Shown: in pieces, positions 47,491 to 57,544 of the stretch | Numbering within the stretch: the stretch's first letter is position 1 | Layout of the letters: each line of letters starts with the position of its first letter | From: Ceratotherium simum simum | Taxonomy: Eukaryota; Chordata; Mammalia; Perissodactyla; Rhinocerotidae | Assembly (NCBI RefSeq): GCF_000283155.1 | Contig: NW_004454195.1 | Location: 5,356,782 to 5,420,781, forward strand | Length of the DNA stretch: 64,000 nt | Reading direction: 5' to 3' | Program-made: the position numbers and the translations under genes | Notes under the pieces: generated by a model | The model's database searches: none | Told to the model about the DNA's origin: nothing | Seen by the model: only the letters and a program-made list of their open reading frames with translations

Positions 47491-47847
47491 GGGGCCGGCC
47501 CCGTGGCTTAGCGGTTAAGTGCTCGCGCTCCGCTGCTGGCGGCCCGGGTTCGGATCCCGGGCGAGCACCGACGCACCGCTTCTCCGGCCATGCTGAGGCC
47601 GCGTCCCACATACAGCAACTAGAAGGATGTGCAACTACGACATACAACTANNNNNNNNNNNNNNNNNNNNNNNNNNNNNNNNNNNNNNNNNNNNNNNNNN
47701 NNNNNNNNNNNNNNNNNNNNNNNNNNNNNNNNNNNNNNNNNNNNNNNNNNCTAGAAGGATGTGCAACTACGACATACAACTATCTACTGGGGCTTTGGGG
47801 GAAAAATAAATAAATAAAATCTTTAAAAAAAAAAAAAAAAAAAAAAA
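47491..47847 (+). mobile_element. ERE SINE containing an assembly gap
   Basis: Near-consensus ERE with the head GGGGCCGGCCCCGTGGCTTAG, interrupted at 47651-47750 by 100 N. AGAAGTTGCATTTGG is repeated exactly at 47478-47492 and 47848-47862, so this is one insertion. If the gap and one duplicated 32-base copy are removed, about 225 bases remain, close to the 214-217 bases of the complete EREs at 44939 and 13251. Confidence 0.93.
47651..47750. other. 100-N assembly gap flanked by a 32-base direct repeat
   Basis: The 32 bases ending at 47650 (47619-47650) are identical to the 32 bases starting at 47751 (47751-47782). The round N count suggests a gap of unknown size. Confidence 0.98.
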
Positions 47848-48299
47848 AGAAGTTGCATTTGGCCATACACAGGTCACTGGTGACCTTGACAAGGGCACTT
47901 TTAGTAAAGGTGCCTGATTGGAGCAAACTGGAGACAGAAGGGGAAGCAGCAGGTATAAAAAACTGCTTACAAGGTGTTTTGCTATAAAAAGGAAGAAAGA
48001 AATGGAATAGTTGGAGAGGAATATGGTGTCAAGGAAGGAGATTATTTTAAGATAGTATATATCACAGCATGTTTGATGATAGGAATGATTCAGTAAAGAG
48101 GGAAAACAGTCCAAGAGAGAAAGAAGACTGCAGAAGCAACGTTCTCGAGCAGGTCAGAGTGGATGAGCACAGTGAAAGAGTTGCCCACAGCTGGGAGCAT
48201 GGACCACTCATCAAGTGCAAGGGAGGGGCCAGAGTATGTACATGAAGCAAATTCATGCAGGCAGGTAGATCTGGTATTGGGAATGTGTGAATATACTCT

Positions 48300-48950
48300 T
48301 CTGATGGTTCTAAATAACTATTTGCCTCACTAGACTGACAGCTTTTCAGAGGAATGGGCTGTGTTTTAACCATATTTGTACAGATCTTCCTCAACTTACG
48401 ATGAGGTTACATCCCAATAAACCCACTGTAAGTTGAAAATATCATTAAGTCAAAAATGCATTTAATATACCTAGCCTACTGAACATCACAGCTTAGCCTA
48501 GCCTACCTAAAACACACTCAGGCTAACTTACATTAGCCTACAGTTGGGCAAAATCGTCTAACAGAAAGCCTGTTTTATAATAAAGTGTTGAATATTTCAT
48601 GTAATTTACTGAATACTGTACTGAAAGTGAAAAACAGAATAGTTGTACAGGTGCAGAATGGTTTTAAGTCTATCAGTTGTTTACCCTCGTGATCGAGCAG
48701 CTTACTGGGAGCTGCGGCTCGCTGCCGCTGCCCAGCGTCACAAGAGAGGATCATACGCATATCGCAAGCCTGGGAAAAGATCAAAACACAAAATTCAAAG
48801 TACAGTTTCTACTGAATGAGTATGTATACTTTCGCACCATGTAAAGTCGAAAAATCGTAAATTGAACCATTGTAAGTCAGGGACCGTCTGCATCCCTAGC
48901 ACTAGCAAGCTGGCACACATTAAATTATTCAAGAGTTCTATTGAACAAAT
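48300..48950 (+). mobile_element. L2 3' end split by the Tigger element
   Basis: CACTAGACTGACAGCTTTTCAG and GGGCTGTGTTTTAACC before 48379, then CATCCCTAGCACTAGC, TGGCACACATTAAA after 48891, read together as the L2 3' UTR end. Confidence 0.68.
48379..48891 (+). mobile_element. Non-autonomous Tigger-type DNA transposon (about 513 bp, near full length)
   Basis: Begins CAGATCTTCCTCAACTTACGATG and ends AAGTCAGGGACCGTCTG; the ends are imperfect inverted repeats. Internal phrases CCACTGTAAGTTGAAAATATC, TTTACCCTCGTGATCGAGC and GGGAGCTGCGGCTCGCTGCC match a known Tigger-derived eutherian family; I am unsure of the exact MER name. TA precedes it, and CA (mutated TA) follows. Confidence 0.85.
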
Positions 48951-48959
48951 AGATTCTTG

Positions 48960-51900
48960 GAACTATCTGACTACCCAGGGACCTCAGCTTAAGCCTTGAC
49001 TTGTGCAGGACTAACCAGTCAGTTCTGTACTGTGAACACTCAGCATTACACAAAAGAAAAGGGTCAGAGCTATCACCATCCACAGCCCACGTCCCTCACT
49101 CTCCCCACATGGTGCTGTTGCTCATGGATAGAGTGGTAGGGCTGTGTGAATTTCCAGCCTGCATGTGCAGAAAGTGCTTCTCGCATGTTAGATTAAAATC
49201 CCCAAATGGCAACTATTGACTTTTATTTTGAATGACCCCCTCAGACACTGGTCTGTTCACCCAGAACAGACCAACTGTTCTACTCTTTCTTAGAATAGAA
49301 TTGAGTCCCTTTGCCTTTATGCATACTATAGTGTCTTCCCCACTGTAACCAAACCTGACTTCTGTGTGGTATTTCCCTCCTAGCCTCCCAGACTTACCCA
49401 CACTACAGGCCCCTATTGAGAAAAAGCCTTTAGAAATTTTACAAAAATTTTTTTGAAGAATGAGATTAGAAACTAAATATATAAAATGTAATTCAATTTC
49501 CTGAGCACCTTTCTAAGAGTAAGAATACTAAAACAAATCAAATGTGAAATATGAGTAGTAATACACACACACAAAAAAGGGAAACCAGCAGAACATTGAT
49601 GATATTACTGCCGTTCATTAAAGGGGCAAAGTTATATCCCCTAATTTGGAATACATCTGGCTGTTTCCTATACTTACTTTCCTAGCTTAAAGTAGTATTT
49701 TTAATAAAATAAATTTAGGCTTATTAAGTCTGTTAAAACTTGACAAAGGAAAAAATATCCTTAGTCTCTCAAAAATTTTATGAGTAGCTAAAATTGGTGA
49801 GAGAAATCATTCTCTGCAACAAGCATGCTGAAACTAATTGGAGGGGGGAGCTTCCACTAACAAAAGTGTCTGATTAGATAAGATAATGCAACACATCTAT
49901 TATATCTATTGTAACAATACCATTCACACCACTATAGCTAAGACTCTTAGCATTTCCATTATAAAAACCTGTTTTTCAACTCTGCCACCTGCTATCCATT
50001 AGAAAAAAAAAATTGTTCTCCCATAGCATTCAAGTGTTGATCCTGGAAACCTTCTACCACCATTCTCACTAAATGGTTTTGTTCTTTAGATTATCATGCA
50101 AATATTTTAAGACTGTATTTTGTCTTTCCACATTGCACAGGTCTGATTTCAAATATTAAAGTTTTAATCTGCAAGCAAAATTCACTGGAACATTCATTCC
50201 AGAAATCCATCAGTAAGTACCAGAGGTCAATTTGGTAGAATCTCAGCCATCACAACATTACTCTCACACCCAAAATAAGAATTAAAGATATTTATGATAC
50301 TAAGACATCAATAGTGATACATTTTCTTCATCTGACTAAAGGAGGAAGAAAAAATCTAACATGGTAGTATAAAACAGAGCAGTGTGAAAATAAAGAAACA
50401 GGTAAAAGAGCTAAATTCATGGCAAGGAAAAGCAGTACCCAATGGTGACAGTATAGCAAGAAAAAATTGGGCTACCTACAAGCTATCAACTCTCTCCAAG
50501 AGGTGTTAGCTAGCTACTAAACAAAGGCCCAAATATAGGGCACAGTTTATTTTTCCCAAAAAAATTATCCCTCAGAAAAGAGGGAATTGTTTTATATTCC
50601 TATTTAAGTCTGTATAAAGTCTTTCCTATTACCAGGAACTCTTACTCTCTCCATTCCCTTATTCTGAGTAACAGTGTTTCACTCGGAGAAGACATCACCC
50701 TGAGGAACCGGATCTCTGGAAGCCTAGAGAAGTCACCTGAATCAGTCACCTGAATCAGTCAAAACAGCTGCAAAGACAATTAACCCTGATTTAACTCCTA
50801 GGGATATAACCTCACACTGCCAAGTACTGGATTTCATTGTAAACAAGGCTTTCAAAGATTAATTTTTAAAAAGCATTATAATAAGTGGTTACACTTTAGA
50901 GATCAACATACATGCCTCTACAGGAGGAAAGTCAAAACCAACTGTTCTTTAATTATGAGAATAGGAGCCCGGGAGAAAATTTGCAGGGACCACATCACAG
51001 ATAGATTCAAGTATGTTGGATTTCAAACAAGTCAGATGGAGGTGAAGTCTAGAAAATTATGTCAGACAACTCAAAAAGTGATTGAAGAGAGGAAAAGAAC
51101 TCTATGTAGAAGATGTCCTTGAAGATTCTAAATAAAATAGCTTCATGAAAAGCCAGGGGAGAAAAGTAACATTTTAAAATTATTTCATATAATACAATTT
51201 TAAATATGTATTTATAACTTAACTAAAGATATTTGACAATTTCATCTTCTTCTTAAAGTTTATACATTCTAGTTAGTCAAACTGGAATAACCTTTATTTA
51301 ACGTTCTTTATTTAACATCCTTTATTTAACCTTCTCACTGAGAAAAAGGGGGAATCACCTTATACTGAGATCATCCATATTTGCCACCTGCGATAAATGA
51401 AAAAATAAAGACAAGGACCAAATCTTTTCATTTTGTAAATTATTTCCCTCAGTACCTTGAATTGCATCTCATATACATGTTGAATAGTTAAACACGACAT
51501 TAAAATTTACTTCATATAAATGAAAAAGTCTCTGTAAAATGTCTTGTGAAAGAAACAGTATTTTAGGAGTTTGATACATGAAGAAAATACTTCCTCTCCA
51601 AGAAGTAATTATAAATTTGCTATATGTCTATTTTTGAAAATATATTTACCTATATACCTGTATGCACTTTTTTTAAAAAGGGGGGGGGGGCTAAGCTTTC
51701 CAAACCCAGGGTCCACAAGGCAGCATTGCTATATTTTTCCAAAATGACCTAGTATTCATTTTTGAAAACCACACTTAATCCTTAACATGAAGTTAATACA
51801 CGTACAGCATTCAGAATATGCCTAGCACACAGTAAAAGCTCACTATGTTTTAGATATTACCATGAATTGCTAAACCAAAAACTAGGGTGTTAAAGCTTGT

Positions 51901-52190
51901 GACATTATTTACTGACTTGTACTTTATTGCAAGAGGCAAAATCTGCAATTTCATGATATTTATTATAAATCATAGATAAGTAAAGTAGTATCAAAACTGG
52001 AGACTGTACTTTAACGATGACTACAGGCACTTCGTATTGGCTGTAAATCTCCCACTGCTCAATTCTGAAGGCTGCTGAAGCAGCCATCATTACTGACTCT
52101 GTCACACTACTTGGATCTCTTTAATACCTACATCTCATGAGGAACAGCATTAAAAACAAAGGTTAATGAAACTTGTGATAAATTAAGAGT
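48960..52190. other. Repeat-poor intron
   Basis: No exon or clear repeat family recognised over 3.2 kb. It holds an 11-G homopolymer at 51680-51690, CA runs near 49563, a 13-bp doublet GTCACCTGAATCA near 50733, and a CTTTATTTAAC triplet at 51291-51331. Confidence 0.42.
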
Positions 52191-52210
52191 TGAATATAGT
52201 GTACAGAATT

Positions 52211-52530
52211 CATTCATTTATTTATTTATTTATTTACTTATTTTGTGAGGTCAGCTCTGAGCTAACATCCATGCCGATCATCCTCTTTTTGCTGTGGAAG
52301 ACCAGCCCTGAGCTAACATCTATTGCCAATCCTCCTTTTTTTCCGTTTTTCTCCCCAAAGCCCCAGTTGATAGTTGTACGTCATAGTTGCACATCCTTCT
52401 AGTTACTGTATGTGGGACGCTGCCTCAGCATGGCTGGACAAGTGATGCGTCAGTACGCGCCCAGGATCCGAACCCGGGCTGCCAGTAGCAGAGCACGCGC
52501 ACTTAACCGTTAAGCCATGGGGCCGGCCCC
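52211..52530 (-). mobile_element. ERE SINE, composite body with two tail modules
   Basis: Starts with an (ATTT)n tail, then two modules (CTGAGCTAACATCCATG), CCCCAAAGCCCCAG body and the CCATGGGGCCGGCCCC head. GTGTACAGAATT (52199-52210) and GTGTATAGAATT (52531-52542) are the target copies, one mismatch apart. Confidence 0.96.
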
Positions 52531-52544
52531 GTGTATAGAATTTT

Positions 52545-53600
52545 CCGTCAAATATTTACCTAAACTCTAACAAAAAGAGTTATATTTGGTTTGCCCAAAA
52601 CATTAGCTTAACACCTTTCAAGTCTTAAAAGGATGAATGCTTTACAAGAATGAAGGACAGGGCTTCATCTCTGAGTCCTCCTACATCCTACTGATGTAGC
52701 TCAGTATCTTTTACTTACTAAGTATACACTGAACAGGCCCTATGAAAATGACTCCTTGTGAAATTCAAAGAATTATAAGACTTCTTACTAAACCAAATAC
52801 AGGCAGCATATCTTATGCGTTAGTATATGGAAAAAATAACCTTCACCAAAGAGAAGGTATATGGTACCTTTGTTAAAATACAAATGTGATAGCCAATTTT
52901 TTTCACATTACACTATAGTACAGTAAATGGAAGTCTGACTTTAAAAAGTAAGTGTGTATTATAATAACTCCATTCAAGGTTTTCACAACATCCAATGCTC
53001 CAAGTTAATAGGAAGCAAAGAGATGATCTACTCATCAAGGGCCTCCATCTCTGGAGGCTGAGATGCAAAAACATCTGGGCTTCTCCTGGAAAAAAATGTA
53101 TTTTAAGATGAAAAAAGTAAAAGGTGGAAAAGTGTCATTGAAACCAACCTAACCATGAGTTGAGGGGAGAGATATAAGGGCTATGGCACAGCGATAAAAG
53201 GAAAAATACTATCCAGAATACTTTAACCCACAGCTAAGAAAAGGTGACAGCATTAACAGCCTATGATATAACCTGGAGAGGGGAGTCAGATAATAAAAAA
53301 TAAAGGAACTTCATCTATAAAGACCAAACAGAAGTAAAAAGTAACTGCTCCATAAAGGACAAAGGGGCAGAAGTAACACCGAAGGCCTGAATCCAGTGAA
53401 GAAACTTGCAGGCCTGCACGTACCAGGAGTGATAACAGTGTGCCCTTGACATGGTAAATGGATGCATTCTGAGACCTTTCCAAATTCATGAGTTATCAAA
53501 AGTGAAACAGACATGTCTACCAGGTTCACTCACTAACCTAATGACTCGAATTTGTACTCCAGTTTTCTTACAGCTAATTCCTACATACCTTATTTTTATT
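52545..53600. other. Intron segment without a named gene or repeat
   Basis: Nothing recognised. Two overlapping minus-strand frames near 53286-53529 show no family. Confidence 0.4.
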
Positions 53601-53623
53601 TAATCCTCATAACCCCACGACTC

Positions 53624-53722
53624 TATGAAACCGATATTATTCTGATAACAAACTACTACGAAACTGATATTGTTCTGATAACAAACTACTATGAAACTGA
53701 TATTATCCTCATAACAAACTAC
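53624..53722. repeat. Minisatellite, three 33-bp units
   Basis: Units at 53624-53656, 53657-53689 and 53690-53722 share TATGAAACTGATATTATTCT-like starts and end GATAACAAACTAC or CATAACAAACTAC. They differ by only a few bases. The start lies in MIR-like sequence (TTTAATCCTCATAACCCC). Confidence 0.9.
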
Positions 53723-53724
53723 TA

Positions 53725-54125
53725 AATGTCATGGACTTTCTGGGTGCTTGAAAATAATTGAAACCTCAAATGCTAAATTCACAAATGTCAAGGACCTAGT
53801 GCAGGTGTGTCCAATTTTTCTCAGTACAAAGACCCCACATGGTGATACAATATTTTCAATCGCCAACTACTAAGACAACACATATATACATTCAGAGACC
53901 TTCCCTGCAATAAATCTGGTCAGTCTCTCACCCCCAAGGTCTACAGACACCTAGCTGAGAAGCATCAAGCTACTACACGCACAGGCTTGAGTAAGCACAA
54001 CGTTGGTTGAGTGATTAGCTTTGCTGAGGCTTAAAGTACTCACTCTATTACTGCCACAGAAAATTGTAAATAGTTCCTAACTATCCTCCCTGCACCAAAA
54101 AAAAAAAAAAAAAAGCAATTTCCAG
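53725..54125. other. Intron segment, possibly a worn MER-type element
   Basis: GTGTCCAATTTTTCTCAG and AAGGTCTACAGACACCTAGC are reminiscent of a DNA-transposon remnant, but I cannot name one. A poly(A) run lies at 54098-54114. Confidence 0.35.
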
Positions 54126-54130
54126 ACCTA

Positions 54131-54162
54131 TTTCATGAATCATACAAGTATGATTCATGAAA
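54131..54162. repeat. Perfect 15-bp inverted repeat with 2-base centre
   Basis: TTTCATGAATCATAC (54131-54145), AA, then GTATGATTCATGAAA (54148-54162). No mismatch. Confidence 0.95.
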
Positions 54163-54284
54163 GTAAGTAATCATAAAAGTAAGTTCCAATCACTACATCT
54201 GTTTGGATATTGTCAGTCTTTCCTATCTCTCCCAATCCTCAGCCAGCATCACCAGGATCGAGGAAAAGTAAGGAGTGTGGTTAA

Positions 54285-54545
54285 GTACAGGGACTGCGGC
54301 ACACAGCGTAGTGGTTAAAGCTCTCGAACTAGCCTGCCTGGGTAAGAATCCCAGCTCTATCCTTACTTCCCATGTGACTTTGGTCCCGTCCTTGAATCTC
54401 TCAGTGCCTCAGTGGCCTCATGTGCAAAACAGGGATTAAAAGAAAAAAAAAAAATCACACTTTGTGGAGTTATGAGAATTAATATATGTAAAGCAGTTTG
54501 GAGAGTATCTGGCACATAGTAGGTATTACGTAACTGCAAGTAAAA
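54285..54545 (+). mobile_element. MIR SINE, nearly full length
   Basis: CACAGCGTAGTGGTTAAAGC (tRNA-like head), CCTGCCTGGGTAAGAATCCC, CTTCCCATGTGACTTTGG, CTCAGTGCCTCAGTGGCCTC, and ATGTAAAGCAGTTTGGAG with the ATCTGGCACATAGTAGG end. An A run interrupts it near 54440. Confidence 0.95.
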
Positions 54546-54549
54546 CAAA

Positions 54550-55120
54550 ATCTACACATAAAAACTCAACGTGGGATTGATATAATTCTGAACAGAAAGA
54601 ATAGCACTGCATTATTACAAGCGTCTTTGAAAGACTTAACACAACTATTCATGTATACAAAGGCTATTTCCTTGCAGCCAGTGTAAGGGGATCTACACTG
54701 AGGCACTGCACTGCTTTCTTTCCCACCCAGTGTCTCTTTTCCATTGGCCTTTTACATTTTCCTCTTGGTTTATATTTCAGCTCATCATTCCCCCCTCAAA
54801 CAGTGCTTAGTCCTAAGGAAAACCACCAGAATTTTACAACACAAGACAGTTCCTTTTGGCAAACATCAAGTCCTCCATCGCATGTCAAGACTCTCACCAA
54901 ATATGTCTGCCATAGAGAACTAAGTAAACATAATCACAGAGGGCAACTACATAAGATAATGCACGTAAAGCACTTAGCATAGGGCCTGCCACTCCAAAAA
55001 TGTGAGTCGTCATCATTAATTCTACTAACAATACTCCTAATCCTAAAAATGCATTATTCAATCTCTCAATTTTAAGGTAAAAATAAATTTGTATTTGGTT
55101 GCTAGTGTATACATTTTTAT
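54550..55120. other. Intron segment with a MIR end
   Basis: A MIR 3' fragment (AAGATAATGCACGTAAAGC, CTTAGCATAGGGCCTGCC) lies at about 54945-55015. Otherwise nothing recognised. Confidence 0.5.
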
Positions 55121-55124
55121 TGCT

Positions 55125-55475
55125 AGAAGCAAATGGAATTTACACATGCAACAACATGGATGAATCTCAAAAACATTATTTTGAGTGAAAGAAGCCAGAC
55201 ACAAAAAAGATACATACTACACGATTCCTTATATATGACTCCCACAAACAAGAAGGGACAGCATCAGAAAGTGGCTGCTGCAGAGGGAGGAGGGAAGGGA
55301 AAACTGACTGGAAAGAGGTACAACAAAATTTTCTGGGGTGGTAGAAATATTCTCTATCTTCTTTGGGTGCTGGTACACAGGTGTACAAAACGGGAAAAAA
55401 TTCATTGAACTGAACACGTAAGACCTGTACATTTTATTGTACTTGAATTTTTAAAAAATTTAAAAAGCAAATGCA
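55125..55475 (+). mobile_element. L1M 3' end
   Basis: CAACAACATGGATGAATCTC, GAGTGAAAGAAGCCAGACAC, TACACGATTCCTTATATATG and TGTACATTTTATTGTAC are the L1M 3' pattern. Open frames here are its shadows. Confidence 0.9.
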
Positions 55476-55479
55476 TCTG

Positions 55480-55990
55480 TATATATTCTTTGTAATTTAG
55501 ACTAGGAATGTTATATGTAGGTGATTTAGGAGAGGGAAGATTGGAACAATTGCCTGAGAAATATAGGGTCAAAGACTTATGAGTTATGGTCCAGGGAGGA
55601 CAAATACGTGTATTTTTTTTATTAAAACTCCACCTAAGAATAATATCTTTTCCCTAACTATGCTATTTACATCCATCTCCTATTGTCTGTTAGTTCTGAT
55701 CACTGGCTCATTCTTCCGCTCATCTCAGAGAGTGTGCAGTCTCTGCTTACACCACGATACTAATAGAGTTAACAAAAAGAAAGACTATGAATACTCAATC
55801 AAAACAGCAATGTTTTTATTAAATAGACCAGCAGCTGTGTGAGCAGCGACTTGTAAATGCATCTGTGCTACAGGATTTTATGTTTAATTCAATTTGTTCA
55901 AATCAGAGCAGCAAAGCCCTATAACTATTGGCTAGACAAGGAAATAGTTTTGCTAAACAGAATCTGACATTAACATGGTGCTCGTTAGAA
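55480..55990. other. Intron segment without a named gene or repeat
   Basis: Nothing recognised. Confidence 0.38.
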
Positions 55991-55994
55991 AAGA

Positions 55995-56270
55995 ATTGTA
56001 CCTATTCATTCATTCACTCATTTGTGCAACAAGCACTTACTGAGCACCTATTCCATCCTAGCCATTGCGGACAGTGCTGGGAACACAAAGACGAAGCACA
56101 GCCTGGTAGAGGTGACAGGCATCTGAACAGATGGTTATAATACATTGGCAGGTTCAATAATACACATAGGCCTGGGGTAGTACTACGAAAGCACAGAGGA
56201 GGGGAAGATTTCCTTTGAAGACTGAAGCTTTTCTGGAGTAAACAGGCAGAAAGGGAGAATAAAAAATGTA
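55995..56270 (-). mobile_element. L2-like LINE fragment
   Basis: TTCATTCATTCACTCATTTG, CACTTACTGAGCACCTATTCC, ACAGTGCTGGGAACACAAAGAC and GAAAGCACAGAGGAGGGG are the reverse complement of an L2-type 3' region. A further, shorter piece of the same type lies near 56765-56890. Confidence 0.6.
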
Positions 56271-56274
56271 CTCC

Positions 56275-57500
56275 CACCTAATCCTCTCTCCATACATAAG
56301 GGAGTTTCAGCTGTTATCAGTCATGTTTTATTTCTAAATCTGGGTAGGGGGTATATAGCTGTTCCTTATCTTATTCTTTTAGTCCTTTTCTCTATCAAAT
56401 ATTTCATAATAAAAAATTTTAGTGCAGTCCACCAAATAGTGTCTGTGGATTCTGAAAACCTTCACCACCAGCAGCTCCTTCTCCCACGACAGCTAGCTTA
56501 GAGTTCCAGGGTGAGCTCATCAGAAATGAAGGTAAATGGCGAAGAGACAGGCCTAGGAGTTCCCTTGTGATTGCTGTGTACGAGGCCTGGAAAGGCACAA
56601 GGGGGTGGGCCCCAGATATCAAAATATACTGTAAAGTAAAAAAGATACAAAATGGGTATGTAGAACATATTTCAACTTCATTTTATACATACACAGGATA
56701 AAATTAGAATATATACCTTTGCCACAGAAAAAAATAGTGTATCACAAACAACAAACTCCACTCATTCTGATCACTCGTCTCTCAACAAAGATGTAGTGAA
56801 TACTTGCTCTATGCCACATTCATTCAGAGAAAAGAAAGCTCTTGCCTCCAAACGGCCTACAGTCAAATGAGAGGAGTCAGTCAGGTGAGCCAACCTGTGG
56901 AGAACAATGGGTAGCCTCTACCACAAGGCAAGCCAGGAGGGAACATGGGGAAACAGCAAGCACTAACCTCACAATGTTTACCATCTGCACAGCTCACACC
57001 AACAAACCTCGGAAATTTTGCAAAATACATACAGGAACGAAATAAAATATATTTGGAAAATATTTTTTATTTACTAAAAATTAATTTTATTATACTCCAT
57101 AATACCTGATATCAAAGAGTATGAAATTTTCAGTAATGATGAAACACCGATTGTTCTCCTATTCCATAAACAAGTAATCACATCATCTCACTAGCACTTC
57201 CCAATAGGAAAAAAATAAAAAATGACAAAATCCTGGAACTCATTTAAAAGTTGAAGGTGCCACTATGTGCTGAAATAATACTGCCTTAAGCCAAAATGAC
57301 TGATGGGAATGTGCTAGAGCCTTTAAGCAAAGGCAGACTTCTCATGACTAGAGTAACTGCGTAATACGTTCACATGTATGATATAACTCAGTTACTTATC
57401 ATTCCTTTACTATTCTCACAGGTACCAAAGGATCAGTCTTCAAATAATTTTTTAGAATCTTCATTTTTCCACCCTAAAAAACCTGTTTAATTCAATATAA
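56275..57500. other. Intron segment, mostly unrecognised
   Basis: Contains the short L2-like piece near 56765-56890. No exon seen. Confidence 0.4.
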
Positions 57501-57502
57501 AT

Positions 57503-57541
57503 CATATATATATACACATACATATACACACATATATATAG
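57503..57541. repeat. (TA)/(CA) compound microsatellite
   Basis: Alternating TATATA and CACATACA runs. Confidence 0.85.
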
Positions 57542-57544
57542 ATA

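Larger units (their letters stand above)
46065..48290 (-). mobile_element. Long L2-clade LINE, RT end and 3' UTR, twice interrupted
   Basis: Plus-strand phrases in unbroken order are the reverse complement of an L2 3' half: ACTTACTGAGTGCCTACTACAGG, CTCACAGAACTTACGTTCTAGTGG, TTCCAGGTAGAGGGAACAGC, GGATATGTCTTAAAGGTAGAACC, GCCTTGGGGGCACTCCAAC and GGTGACCTTGACAAGGGC. Collinear remains cover about 1.7 kb. A hAT-like element (46540-46706) and an ERE (47491-47847) interrupt it. All frames are broken. Confidence 0.75.

Noticed and set aside
51680..51690. Eleven-G run as a quadruplex or telomere-like element
   Set aside because: A single homopolymer lacks separated tracts. It is more likely slippage or a sequencing-prone site.
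53624..53722. CRISPR-like repeat array
   Set aside because: The three 33-base units are directly adjacent with no spacers, and the host is a mammal.
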